IMG/VR virus record: IMGVR_UViG_3300029267_000841
Span: 1 to 47,622 of that record
From: a virus
DNA length: 47,622 nt
Reading direction: 5' to 3' (one strand)
Shown: positions 37,664 to 45,929 of the stretch, piece by piece
How the letters are laid out: each line of letters begins with the position of its first letter
How positions within the stretch are numbered: position 1 is the first letter of the stretch
The notes under the pieces: generated by a model
The model's database searches: none
The model's input: only the letters and a program-made list of their open reading frames with translations
Told to the model about the DNA's origin: nothing
Translations under genes and position numbers: made by a program

Positions 37664-38194
37664 TTAGGTTGAGGTGATTGTTACCGTATCTATTGAAATC
37701 GTGTTGAGGTCCGGTCCGAGGGAGGTACCCTCGACAACGGACGTGTCGATGTAGCTGACCTCGTCGGTAGTCACGGACGCAACCCGAAAAATGAAGTCGC
37801 ACGACACCCGTTCTTCAAACTCGGTGCCGTCAAGACCTGTTATGTTTAAGGCCGGTTCGGAATCGACGATGGCGATACCGGCTTGTCGAAACGTCAACTG
37901 AACAGACGGCTTGCGGAGCGACTGCACGAGGTCTTCCATCTTCTCGGTCACGCCGTTTCCGTAGCCCTGCATTTCAACTGTCAAGTCGCGATTTCCGACT
38001 ATCTGAATGACGCCCATGTTCGAGCTGCTGCCGAAGTAGTCCTCCCCGATGCGCGTCTTCGTCGCAATCCGCATTGTAAAGTACGGCTCGTTCGGCGCTT
38101 CTCCGTTCTGTTCAGCCCGGATGGTCGTCAGCCCTGTCGCCGTGTCACACCACGACTTGAGAGCGGTGTATATGCTGTCGATGTTTATACTCAT
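37664..38194 (-). CDS. Neck/tail terminator-like protein (LIC_12616 type)
   Basis: A 176-residue protein. The N-terminus INIDSIYTALKSWCDTATGL and the central YFTMRIATKTRIGEDYFGSS resemble the LIC_12616 family placed just upstream of DUF3383 sheaths, which likely caps the tail tube. It overlaps the upstream gene by four bases. Confidence 0.68.
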   Translation of the reverse strand: MSINIDSIYTALKSWCDTATGLTTIRAEQNGEAPNEPYFTMRIATKTRIGEDYFGSSSNMGVIQIVGNRDLTVEMQGYGNGVTEKMEDLVQSLRKPSVQLTFRQAGIAIVDSEPALNITGLDGTEFEERVSCDFIFRVASVTTDEVSYIDTSVVEGTSLGPDLNTISIDTVTITST

Positions 38195-38535
38195 ACCTTA
38201 AGTGCAAATACGGCTTCGTAGTGGGGGATGATCGAGTTCTGCCACACCTCGACTCGGAGACACTCGAATTCTTCCCCGTCAATTGTCGTTTGGTCCGCGT
38301 TGTGTCCACTGCTCCCCCTCTTGGCCGTTCTCAAGAGAGTGTCGGTGTACACGCGGTAAGCAGCGTTCTCCCGTCTTCCTTCCGGGAGGAGATTAACCTC
38401 TTCCCCGGCGAGCGGTTGCACGCTGCACTTGATGTCGAACTCGGACGGCGAAGCGTCCGGTACGTATTTTCCGCTAGCGTCGTATCCTCCGGAGCCTAGC
38501 CGGGATATCGTCAGTGTTCGGTTTCTCAGGCTCAT
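38191..38535 (-). CDS. Head-tail joining protein
   Basis: A 114-residue beta-rich protein (TLTISRLGSGGYDASGKYVP, then IKCSVQPLAGEEVNLLPEG) with the size and place of a head completion or stopper protein. It overlaps both neighbours by four bases. Family assignment rests on position and the typical LLPEG..R pattern. Confidence 0.6.
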   Translation of the reverse strand: MSLRNRTLTISRLGSGGYDASGKYVPDASPSEFDIKCSVQPLAGEEVNLLPEGRRENAAYRVYTDTLLRTAKRGSSGHNADQTTIDGEEFECLRVEVWQNSIIPHYEAVFALKV

Positions 38536-39005
38536 CCTTTAATGACCTCGACGTTCGTTATGGACTGGACCATTTGACCGGTGTCAATTAGCGGATTCGC
38601 GCTTCCTTTCTTTCGTATCGTGGACGGCGCGTTCGGAGGGAACTTGAGGTTCCGTATCTTCCGCTTGATGCGCCCGGTCATAAAGACGCCTAGCGTCCGT
38701 AGTGCTAGGTGTACGCTGGTCTGTCCTCGGAGGACGGCGTCGTATTGCTTCTGTATCAGCTTGTTGAGTGCCGGTTTCGCCTCGTCTGCACCGGTCCGGA
38801 GCCACGAGCGCTGTGGAACTCCAACTCTTGGAGCACCGAACTCGTGCACCGCGCCGACGATTACAAGGTCGCTCATAGACGACAGGTGTCCGCTCTTAGG
38901 TTGGGCCTCCTTAGGAAGACCGACCTTGGAGTAGCTCTTGTCAAGTCGCTTGAGGTCGCGCTTGATGCGGTTCCAGCCTTTGTCCCTGTCAATCACAGCA
39001 GCCAT
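38532..39005 (-). CDS. Tail completion protein (virion morphogenesis, gp10-like)
   Basis: A 157-residue protein starting at ATG 39005, one base into the upstream stop. VGAVHEFGAPRVGVPQRSWL, then a C-terminal FPPNAPSTIRKKGSANPLID TG pattern, is characteristic of neck proteins of the HK97 gp10 / gpG type that complete the tail or connector. Confidence 0.78.
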   Translation of the reverse strand: MAAVIDRDKGWNRIKRDLKRLDKSYSKVGLPKEAQPKSGHLSSMSDLVIVGAVHEFGAPRVGVPQRSWLRTGADEAKPALNKLIQKQYDAVLRGQTSVHLALRTLGVFMTGRIKRKIRNLKFPPNAPSTIRKKGSANPLIDTGQMVQSITNVEVIKG

Positions 39006-39379
39006 TAAAGGTTCCTTGTTCTTACGCCCATGATGCACATCCGTCGTAGGGCTAGGTACTCCAGCCCGTAAGACGTCTGCGCCCACGGTATGTCCTTCGC
39101 ACTCAGTGAGTTGAGGAGCGAGCCACCGTACTGCCGGGACACGCGCCCTTCCTTCTCTCCTGTCAATGGACCGGCGATTCCGCCACCTGAGGCAGCGGAA
39201 CCCCGGCTATCAAGAGCATACATGTGCAACACCTGCAGTGCGATAGCCTCGTTCTTTTGGTCGCCCCACTCGTCACCGGTGCGAGCCGTGGCAAGTGCTA
39301 TCCTGTCTGTCAATTGCTGGTCGTCCGGAATGTCGGGGTCTCGGACGAGGACTATCTCTTTCGCAGTGGTCACAGGCAT
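39005..39379 (-). CDS. DUF4054 head-tail connector
   Basis: A 124-residue protein. ALATARTGDEWGDQKNEAIA, then LHMYALDSRG and a Gly-rich loop before YGGSLLNSL, fit DUF4054, a head-tail adaptor in this phage group. Spacing to the previous gene is two bases. Confidence 0.78.
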   Translation of the reverse strand: MPVTTAKEIVLVRDPDIPDDQQLTDRIALATARTGDEWGDQKNEAIALQVLHMYALDSRGSAASGGGIAGPLTGEKEGRVSRQYGGSLLNSLSAKDIPWAQTSYGLEYLALRRMCIMGVRTRNL

Positions 39380-39381
39380 GT

Positions 39382-39786
39382 TTATTCTCCTTCTCCCTCT
39401 TCGTCTTTCTGCGCTTCGAGGGCAGCGTTTATCTCATCGATACGAGCCTCGACCGCTTCCTGTACTCCTTTACGGTCGTCAACTTCGAGTATCTTTTCGA
39501 GCTGTTCGATGGACTGAATGTCGGCGATGACCTTCTTCGCCTGTTTTACGTTGAGCTTGGAAAGCTCGGTGAAGTCGCCACCGCCGGTGTCCTTGTCGTC
39601 GTCCTTAGCGGAAGCCGGAGCTTCGGTGCCGTCAACAACGGACAGGTTCGGGTTCTCCTTGAACCACTTGTGGTTGACGATTTCCTTCGCGACCTTGTCG
39701 TCGACGGTCGTCACACCGGGAACAAGAAACACCCGTGCTGCTGTCGGTGCTACGAAAACTCGTGCTGCAGCGTTCTTGATGAGCAT
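39382..39786 (-). CDS. Small head-region protein with acidic C-terminus
   Basis: A 134-residue protein starting at ATG 39786 after AGGAGAAAG. The N-terminus is beta-rich (AARVFVAPTAARVFLVPGVT). The middle and C-terminus are acidic and helical, ending QKDEEGEGE. A helical stretch LNVKQAKKVIADIQSIEQLE resembles SAP/HeH-type folds found in phage head fibre or connector proteins. Role uncertain. Confidence 0.58.
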   Translation of the reverse strand: MLIKNAAARVFVAPTAARVFLVPGVTTVDDKVAKEIVNHKWFKENPNLSVVDGTEAPASAKDDDKDTGGGDFTELSKLNVKQAKKVIADIQSIEQLEKILEVDDRKGVQEAVEARIDEINAALEAQKDEEGEGE

Positions 39787-39803
39787 CTTTCTTCTCCTGT
39801 CGG

Positions 39804-39838
39804 AAAGTGAAAAAGAACCCCGGCTTTGACACCGGGGT
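39804..39838 (-). terminator. Rho-independent terminator after the major capsid gene
   Basis: On the minus strand, ACCCCGG (39838-39832) and CCGGGGT (39823-39817) form a 7-bp GC stem with an 8-base loop, followed by TCTTTTTC. It lies just downstream of the capsid stop, a usual place for a terminator limiting read-through into neck genes. The loop contains TGTCAA, the reverse of the genome-wide hexamer. Confidence 0.8.
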
Positions 39839-39865
39839 CCGGGTTATCGTTTGTCAATTGACGCC

Positions 39866-40810
39866 TTAGATGTCTTCTACGATGCTGATTGCCAGCGGAT
39901 AGTAGACAATGACGCCACCGATACGGGAGTGAGCCGGGACCATGAAGGCCAGCCCTTTCTCCTGTGCCGGGAACTGCTCGTAGTCCTGCGGTATCTCAAG
40001 GGTGAGAACGTCGGGACTGCGCCTGTAAAGCACCATCACGTCGGTGGCCGAAGCAGCACCACTCGGTTTCGGGTTCAGACCTGCAAGCTCATTGACCCAC
40101 TCTATCGAGGTGATGGAGGGGTTGTTCTTGAGGAAAAACTCCATGATGGTCGTGTCTGTTCCGCTGTCAAGCCGTGTCTGCTGAATCTGCGCAAACTGGT
40201 CGACCGGGAGCAGCACGGTGTCGGGAACCTCTACGCCCTTTGTGAGGACGAGCATGTCCCGGACCGCTTTGTTCATGTCGGCGAGGATTTCTGCCGGTGT
40301 AGCTGTCGCCCAATCGCCGGTCGTGGCAGCGCCACTGGTGACGTTCGGGTTGTACAGCAGTCCCTGCAGTCCGCCGTTTGTTCCGTCGTCCGTCTTTGCC
40401 AGCCACGCGATGCGGTTGACGGCTTGCTCGTTTGCACGCCGGACCGCGTTCGCTCTACGCTGTTCGAGAGGACGGTTTGCCATCTGAGCTTCCCGGATTT
40501 CCTGAATCGAGTAGCCGTAGCTGCCTCCGAGAGAACGGACGGGTGATGTGAACTCCTTCCCTTTTACGTCAGAACGGGGAAGGTCGGTCGCGTAGTCGGC
40601 GATGATCTTCATAACACCGACAGAGTCGAACTGACGGTAGGTGATGGTCCTTGCTCCGGGACCAGCATCACCGCTGACGGGGATGAGCCGTGTGGCCTTG
40701 TACTCCGGGTACTTGACATCGTAGGACTGAGCCTTGATGTGTTCAAGTTCGCGAGCAAAGAAGACAGACTCATTCGCATCGAGGTTGACGCTCTGTATTT
40801 TCTGAATCAC
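39866..40810 (-). CDS. Major capsid protein (DUF2184)
   Basis: A 314-residue shell protein. The start is GTG 40810 with GGAGTAAGAC upstream. SVFFARELEHIKAQSYDVKY, VGVMKIIADYATDLPRSDVK and the end AFMVPAHSRIGGVIVYYPLA fit DUF2184 capsids. It follows the decoration protein and precedes a strong terminator. Confidence 0.88.
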   Translation of the reverse strand: MIQKIQSVNLDANESVFFARELEHIKAQSYDVKYPEYKATRLIPVSGDAGPGARTITYRQFDSVGVMKIIADYATDLPRSDVKGKEFTSPVRSLGGSYGYSIQEIREAQMANRPLEQRRANAVRRANEQAVNRIAWLAKTDDGTNGGLQGLLYNPNVTSGAATTGDWATATPAEILADMNKAVRDMLVLTKGVEVPDTVLLPVDQFAQIQQTRLDSGTDTTIMEFFLKNNPSITSIEWVNELAGLNPKPSGAASATDVMVLYRRSPDVLTLEIPQDYEQFPAQEKGLAFMVPAHSRIGGVIVYYPLAISIVEDI

Positions 40811-40864
40811 GTCTTACTCCTTCGTTGAAGTTGAGGTTAAAATTGACAAATGCAAACAAGCCCG

Positions 40865-41326
40865 TTACGGCAAGTTGACTTCGACTTTTGCGAGTCCGGT
40901 TGTCGCGTCCTTCGAAGAACGGAAGACGGCGGTCGGAATCTCAAGGTTGCTCGCCGATGCACCGGTCACGTTTCCTGTTACGGTTACGAGGTCGGCATAA
41001 ACGGCGGTATTGATGGTCACAGGGTCCGTGGCAGGGCACCATACTACAGCTTTACGGGCGACATTCACGGTTTCCTTGTCGGCGTACTGCGCAACGCCTG
41101 CGCTGGTCTGCTCAAGGTGAGTGAGAACTGCAATTCCGGCCACGGTGTCCGTGTCGGCAGCAGCAACCTTCACCTGTGTTTCCGGGTTGGTCCCGGCGAC
41201 GACGACCTTTCCGAAAGGAACTGCGCTTTCGGCGGACGCGGACTCGATGCGGTCGCTGAAACCGAGGTCGGCGATCATACCGGCCTGTGCAACGGCAAAG
41301 TCGCGGTTGTAGGCAGTCTGGCTCAT
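40865..41326 (-). CDS. Capsid decoration or cement protein
   Basis: A 153-residue beta-rich protein starting at ATG 41326 after AGGAGAAACC. AVAQAGMIADLGFSDRIESA, then VPFGKVVVAGTNPETQVKVA and AGIAVLTHLEQ, resemble cement proteins located between scaffold and capsid genes in this phage group. Confidence 0.75.
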   Translation of the reverse strand: MSQTAYNRDFAVAQAGMIADLGFSDRIESASAESAVPFGKVVVAGTNPETQVKVAAADTDTVAGIAVLTHLEQTSAGVAQYADKETVNVARKAVVWCPATDPVTINTAVYADLVTVTGNVTGASASNLEIPTAVFRSSKDATTGLAKVEVNLP

Positions 41327-41387
41327 GGTTTCTCCTTAGTTAGAGTGTTAGATTCTCGTTTGTCAATCTAGCGTTAAGGTTGAAGGG

Positions 41388-41975
41388 TTAGTCCTTCTTT
41401 TCGTTTTTCCACGCGTCCCGGCGCGAGTTCTGCATCGACTTCCGGGCTGAATCGGCGTCGGGTTCTCCCTTGTCTCCGGAGTCACCACGGCTCTGAACTG
41501 CTTTCCGCTGCCGTGCAGCAGCGTCGTCGGCGTTTCCACCGGTGTCGTCGCCACCGTCCTCTTTAGCGAGGTCGATGATGGTGTCGAAACGGGTGTCGAT
41601 GTAGACGTCGGTCGCGTCGTCGAGCTTCGCTTCCGGGAACCGCTTCGAAATGACGGCTTTCTTGATGTCGACTACGGCTGCACCGTCGAGCTTCTCCAGC
41701 TCTTCTTTGTCAAGGACCTTTTTGGCCTTGGTGATGCAGTCTACGCGAGCGTCGGCGAGTTTCTTCGCTTCGGCTGCGACATCGACTTTTTCGAGTTCGT
41801 CGACACGGGCCTTCGAGGTGTCGAGTTCGGCTTTGGTCTTTTCGAGTTCGGCATTGGCAGCGTCGAGTTTCGTCTGTAAATCTTCTTTGTCGGCTTTCAG
41901 CTGACCGAAGGCGACGACCACTTCTGCGCTGTCAACTTCGTACGACAGACCGTTGTCGAGGTTAATGTGAGGCAT
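41388..41975 (-). CDS. Nested scaffold protein from an internal start
   Basis: ATG 41975 lies inside the DUF2213 gene in the same frame, with AAAAGGAGAACAGGT directly upstream, as strong as other start sites here. The product, 195 residues, holds only the coiled-coil and acidic tail. This matches the protease-scaffold overlap known from lambda C/Nu3 and similar systems. Confidence 0.7.
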   Translation of the reverse strand: MPHINLDNGLSYEVDSAEVVVAFGQLKADKEDLQTKLDAANAELEKTKAELDTSKARVDELEKVDVAAEAKKLADARVDCITKAKKVLDKEELEKLDGAAVVDIKKAVISKRFPEAKLDDATDVYIDTRFDTIIDLAKEDGGDDTGGNADDAAARQRKAVQSRGDSGDKGEPDADSARKSMQNSRRDAWKNEKKD

Positions 41976-42905
41976 ACCTGTTCTCCTTTTTGAGGTTGTA
42001 GGTTTTGGTGTATGCGGTTGCTTCTTGCTATCTATCTCTACGGCATCGGCGTGGTCCATTTCGATTCGGGACTCCGCTCCTGCTCTTGCAAAGTCAACGA
42101 GGGCAAGGTGGTTGTACCGGATGTTTGTCTGCCGGTAGTCGTACCTCTCCCCGTTGTACTCTCCGTCTTCCTCTACTAGGTCAACGCGGTAGCCTAGAGA
42201 GAGTTCGCGTTTCCCGGACTCCACTGCTCTGACCACCGCTTCGTCGGTTATAGTCAGTGGTGCCCGGACAAAACGTCCGTCCGGTCGAACGTTCTCACCT
42301 GTAAATCCGACCTGAAACTCCTTTGCGTTTTCGCTGTCCAGCAGCCGAACACGAGGATGGTCGTTTGTCAAGGGAATCATGCGCATGGTGTGAAGGCTGT
42401 CAAGTTTGAAGACATCGTCGGGATGACGTAGCTCGCGTCGCAGCGTGCCGTCCGGGTTCCGGTAGTTGAGAACACCGGTCCGTGTCACGACGGCGTCCGT
42501 CTTGAGGAAGCCCTCGCTCGTCATTTCGACCCCACCGACTATCTCACCGACGTCGTGTCGAACAACGCCACCAGCTGAGTCGTTCCGAGGCTGCGCGTCC
42601 ATCTTGATGTCGGTCAGCTGCACCGTCTTGCTTTCGATTTTTTCCATGTAGTAGTTCGCCTGTACCCACTCCTCAGCTGCCTTCCTTGTATACGACTTGA
42701 CAGGGAAGAGAAGCGACTGAGTGGCTTCGTACGTCGAGTTGTTCCACGGAGAGCGGATGGTGTACGTCACGGAGAGCACTCCCTCCGGAAGCTTCATCTT
42801 CCCGGCGAACCGGGCCACGATTGCAGTGCTCTCGTGCTCCCTCTTCGGGTCGAACACACGGACACGGTGAAACCGTCGTTTGTCCTCGTCGTTCCTTTTT
42901 GACAT
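41388..42905 (-). CDS. DUF2213 prohead protease fused to scaffold
   Basis: A 505-residue protein starting at ATG 42905, one base beyond the previous stop codon (TAGATG). Residues about 105-285 match DUF2213 (LKTDAVVTRTGVLNYRNPDG, IPLTNDHPRVRLLDSENA and SLGYRVDLVEEDGEY), with His in NDHP a likely catalytic residue. Residues about 340-395 are a Glu/Lys coiled coil (ADKEDLQTKLDAANAELEKT), then an acidic Ala-rich scaffold-like tail. The second half can also be made alone from an internal start. Confidence 0.85.
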   Translation of the reverse strand: MSKRNDEDKRRFHRVRVFDPKREHESTAIVARFAGKMKLPEGVLSVTYTIRSPWNNSTYEATQSLLFPVKSYTRKAAEEWVQANYYMEKIESKTVQLTDIKMDAQPRNDSAGGVVRHDVGEIVGGVEMTSEGFLKTDAVVTRTGVLNYRNPDGTLRRELRHPDDVFKLDSLHTMRMIPLTNDHPRVRLLDSENAKEFQVGFTGENVRPDGRFVRAPLTITDEAVVRAVESGKRELSLGYRVDLVEEDGEYNGERYDYRQTNIRYNHLALVDFARAGAESRIEMDHADAVEIDSKKQPHTPKPTTSKRRTGMPHINLDNGLSYEVDSAEVVVAFGQLKADKEDLQTKLDAANAELEKTKAELDTSKARVDELEKVDVAAEAKKLADARVDCITKAKKVLDKEELEKLDGAAVVDIKKAVISKRFPEAKLDDATDVYIDTRFDTIIDLAKEDGGDDTGGNADDAAARQRKAVQSRGDSGDKGEPDADSARKSMQNSRRDAWKNEKKD

Positions 42906-43100
42906 CTATTCTTCCTCCTCGAACTGGATACCGTTATCACCGGGAAACTCCTCCCGGTGGTCCCATTCGTTTTTGAGTATCTGCATCGGGATGCCGTCGG
43001 GGAACGCTTTACAGGCACCATTCCCGATGTCGTTTTTGCACCGGATACACTGGCTGATTTTGTCCAGCGTCGGGTTGCTTGCGTATTTAGCTTTCTGCAT
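42906..43100 (-). CDS. Small Cys-containing protein
   Basis: A 64-residue protein starting at ATG 43100, overlapping the end of the head morphogenesis gene. Three Cys (CIRCKNDIGNGACKAFPDGI) resemble a small metal- or disulfide-bound motif seen in short phage proteins placed after Mu F-like genes. The C-terminus is acidic (FEEEE). Confidence 0.6.
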   Translation of the reverse strand: MQKAKYASNPTLDKISQCIRCKNDIGNGACKAFPDGIPMQILKNEWDHREEFPGDNGIQFEEEE

Positions 43101-45403
43101 CAGAGTACGTCCTTTACGAGCTGCGCTTCGATGTTGAACACGTTCGGCTTCACCTCGTCAACCTTGAGTATCCTTAGGGTCCTGCCGGGTTCGAATATCA
43201 CCTCCCGTTCGTATATTGTTCCGGGGAGAAACGCCTCTCCTTTGTCAACGTATACCTTCATTCGTCCCACCTTCTCGATGTCCCGGTCCTTAGCCCAACT
43301 GATGAAGAAGTTCGTCTTTTGTTCGTTGAGCGTCGTTGACAGGAACGCGTCTTCCGTGATGGTCTTCCCCACGAGCTTGTGAGGATTCTTCACGTGGTCC
43401 AGCCCGGTGCCTCTCCAAAGGACGAGGTTCTCCGGTGTTTTCGGAGCGTGGTTGTACAGGTCAACGAGATCGTCAATAGCCTCCTGTATCTCCAACGAGT
43501 CGTTGAAGTACTCGAAATTGACAGGCATACCACGAAGCTCATCATTGACGTCTGTAAAGCCGTTTCCGATGTAGTCCTGCAGCGCCTTGGGCCTGTCCAT
43601 CCCGGAGTTCTTCTTGAGCGTTTCCTTCGCTCCAAATAGAAACTCCTTTTGTTCGTCATCGTACACCATTTCGTTGTACTTCGCCGTGTCGAATGCGTCC
43701 GGTTTCGGTGGCTTCGGTTTAGCGACTACCGGCTTTACTCCTTTGTTTGGTCCCTTGGTGGCGACCTTCGAGATATCCCTGTAGTCAACCTCCACTAGAA
43801 GCTTACCCGAAATCGGCTTCGTGACCTTGGTGACTTTATACACCTGTGGTCCTTTTGATGGCGGTAGAATGAACTCGTCCAGCCCACTCGGTATCTTGGC
43901 TAGCTTAGTCCCTTTTGGTACGTTGATTTTCATTAACACCTCAACGTCACCGAACCCACCCCCACGCGAAAAATTCTCAGCTACCTTTTTGTCGAGCGAC
44001 ATCGACTGGAAGCCCTCATCGCTGAACGTATATCCCTTCTTAAAGTTACCGAGAAACGGATTGTTTTTTGACTCGAACTCCATGCCACGCCAAAAAACCG
44101 TATCTTCCGCTAGACCTTCTGACTCGTCAATTGCCTTCTCCAGCGACGCAGCGAACTTTTTGTTTTTGGCGGATACCTGCCCAAGTCGGAGTTGTTGATT
44201 CAACTCTTCATAGTCCGATACGTACCGCTCAGTGGCCTTTACCGACTCGGACGATAACTTCTTGTCCACCTGAGTCTTTAAGGGCTTTTTCGTCTTTACG
44301 TCGGGCTTCGTCTTCTTCGGCGTTGGTACCTTGACAGGCGCACTAGGTGCTGGTGGATCGGCGTTGATGGCTTCCGCTAAGTCATCGAACACCGGCTCAG
44401 CCCAACACCGGCAGTTGATGTCCTGTCCCGGATGCCCGGTTGCTGCAGGAGGATTCGACCACTTGAACTTCTTGTCGTCGTTCGCCTCGTGCGTTGCCCG
44501 GACCCGGCTGTCGTCGGAGGAGCGCCATATGTACTCGGTAACTCCGACCGACGTCTGATTCGCCTGTGTCAATTGCCCGTTGAGCTTGGAGACTTGGTCG
44601 CGAGCGATGAGCTTCGCTCTCGTTTCCGCTTTCTTGAAGCGTCCCGGTGGAACTAGGCCCGTTATCTCCTTCGCTATCTCTTCGTGCCGTTTGCCCTGCT
44701 TGACTCCCCGGTGAACGATGCCACGTATGTCCTCCATCGTGGAATCTCCGAGCTTCGTTATCAGACCAACGTTCTCACTTGTAAAGTCCGTGACGAGTGC
44801 CTCGGTTCCCGGAGCGGAGAAGGGAGCAACGCCGACGACTTGGTTCATCGTCTTGCGCCACTCCTTGTCGTTCCATCGTTTCGTCTTCTCTCCGATGTCA
44901 AGTGCGACCACCCCGTATTTCTCCTTGTCCTTGTTGACTTCGAGCTTGAGGTTGTCGACCAGCATGTCCAACGAGTCGGTAAACGCGTCGAGGTTGAACT
45001 CCATCCTTCCTTCCTCAACGAGGGCAGGAAGTTGACGCATGAGAGTTCGGTCACATACCGCTTTCCACTCCCGGACGACGGCTGTCAATCTGCGCTGGTA
45101 TTCTCTCTCAATACCCAACGGTAGCAGCCACTTCGGAGGTCGCTTGAAGCGGACCTTCCGCTTTGATGTTCTGTTCCGGCTTAACCCTAACTTTGAAAGA
45201 GCAGTTGCTTCGTCTATGTCAAGACGCGTCTGCGTCTTTTTCTTTTCTTCACTGTCAATCTTGCCACGTTTCTTCTGCGACGCCTTAATCGCAGCCAGCT
45301 GCTTTTCGGCCTTGCCACGTGCGGAGGTCCCTATATAGCAAAACCCGGTAGGCCCGGCCTTCCAGCCCTTTTTCCCTCCGCGCTGACACCGCATGACCGG
45401 CAC
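43100..45403 (-). CDS. Mu F-like head morphogenesis protein with two ADP-ribosyltransferase-like domains
   Basis: A 767-residue protein. The start is GTG 45403 after GGGAGGACTA. The N-terminus (RCQRGGKKGWKAG, then CYIG) is typical of this family. The Mu F core at about 195-345 has RAKLIARDQVSKLNGQLTQA and ends with GQDINCRCWAEP. After a Lys/Pro linker come two ART-like folds. The first (about 370-550) has FWRG, FQSMSL and LDEFILPP. The second (about 565-765) has LWRG, FLSTTL and EREVIFEP. R, S-T-S-like and E-x-E signatures fit R-S-E ARTs. The first domain lacks the first Glu of E-x-E. The enzyme may enter the host with the DNA, which is inferred. Confidence 0.8.
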   Translation of the reverse strand: MPVMRCQRGGKKGWKAGPTGFCYIGTSARGKAEKQLAAIKASQKKRGKIDSEEKKKTQTRLDIDEATALSKLGLSRNRTSKRKVRFKRPPKWLLPLGIEREYQRRLTAVVREWKAVCDRTLMRQLPALVEEGRMEFNLDAFTDSLDMLVDNLKLEVNKDKEKYGVVALDIGEKTKRWNDKEWRKTMNQVVGVAPFSAPGTEALVTDFTSENVGLITKLGDSTMEDIRGIVHRGVKQGKRHEEIAKEITGLVPPGRFKKAETRAKLIARDQVSKLNGQLTQANQTSVGVTEYIWRSSDDSRVRATHEANDDKKFKWSNPPAATGHPGQDINCRCWAEPVFDDLAEAINADPPAPSAPVKVPTPKKTKPDVKTKKPLKTQVDKKLSSESVKATERYVSDYEELNQQLRLGQVSAKNKKFAASLEKAIDESEGLAEDTVFWRGMEFESKNNPFLGNFKKGYTFSDEGFQSMSLDKKVAENFSRGGGFGDVEVLMKINVPKGTKLAKIPSGLDEFILPPSKGPQVYKVTKVTKPISGKLLVEVDYRDISKVATKGPNKGVKPVVAKPKPPKPDAFDTAKYNEMVYDDEQKEFLFGAKETLKKNSGMDRPKALQDYIGNGFTDVNDELRGMPVNFEYFNDSLEIQEAIDDLVDLYNHAPKTPENLVLWRGTGLDHVKNPHKLVGKTITEDAFLSTTLNEQKTNFFISWAKDRDIEKVGRMKVYVDKGEAFLPGTIYEREVIFEPGRTLRILKVDEVKPNVFNIEAQLVKDVL

Positions 45404-45404
45404 A

Positions 45405-45608
45405 CTAGTCCTCCCTTACAACGTAGACGCAACCGCAGTCCTGACAGTGTCCACCGACACCCGGCCCGATTGCTTCTTCCTCGACGAAGTAGTCCTCGTC
45501 GGATGCGAGTACCTTTGTCAAGACGTTCGAACTCCGGCACTCCGGACACACCTTCGCTCCGATGCTGGTTGCTTCGCTGCTTCCGCTTTTGATGACCTCA
45601 GTACTCAT
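45405..45608 (-). CDS. Zinc-ribbon protein 1
   Basis: A 67-residue protein starting at ATG 45608, overlapping the stop of its neighbour. CPECRS and CQDCGC, about 30 residues apart, form a zinc ribbon. It resembles the adjacent 71-residue protein in layout and is probably a paralogue. Confidence 0.6.
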   Translation of the reverse strand: MSTEVIKSGSSEATSIGAKVCPECRSSNVLTKVLASDEDYFVEEEAIGPGVGGHCQDCGCVYVVRED

Positions 45609-45823
45609 CAGTCGTCCCTTTCAAGAAAAAACGTACACAGGCAGCTCAGGCACTTGACAAGCGCACCGGGTCCTTCGAGGACCGTGTTCGGTGTTATCTG
45701 CTTCGAGCCGTGCACCAACTCCACCTGTAGTTTGTCATAGTCGTCGTTCCTGCACTCAGGACACTCGACCTGTTCGTCGTTGTTGTACCAGTCAGCACCG
45801 TGTTCAATCACTGATTTCGACAT
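45608..45823 (-). CDS. Zinc-ribbon protein 2
   Basis: A 71-residue protein starting at ATG 45823 after GGGAGGACGACC. CPECRN and CLSCLC form a zinc ribbon, and the protein ends FFLERDD, like the VYVVRED end of its neighbour. Lying between portal and head morphogenesis genes, the two may be small virion or assembly proteins. Confidence 0.6.
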   Translation of the reverse strand: MSKSVIEHGADWYNNDEQVECPECRNDDYDKLQVELVHGSKQITPNTVLEGPGALVKCLSCLCTFFLERDD

Positions 45824-45929
45824 GGTCGTCCTCCCGGTACGCGTTTTTATCTGTCACTTCCTTTTCTCCTCTGTCAATGGCCGGTGTCTGTTCGGCCTCA
45901 GCTTCGTGTCGGACTTCCTGCGTGCTCAT
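45804..45929 (-). CDS. Short acidic peptide after portal
   Basis: A 41-residue frame starting at ATG 45929, which overlaps the portal stop by three bases (ATGA-type), and ending inside the next start. It begins MSTQEVRHEAEAEQTPAIDR. It is polar with no hydrophobic core and has only a weak ribosome binding site. It would be translated by coupling to the portal gene, if at all. Confidence 0.4.
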   Translation of the reverse strand: MSTQEVRHEAEAEQTPAIDRGEKEVTDKNAYREDDHVEISD

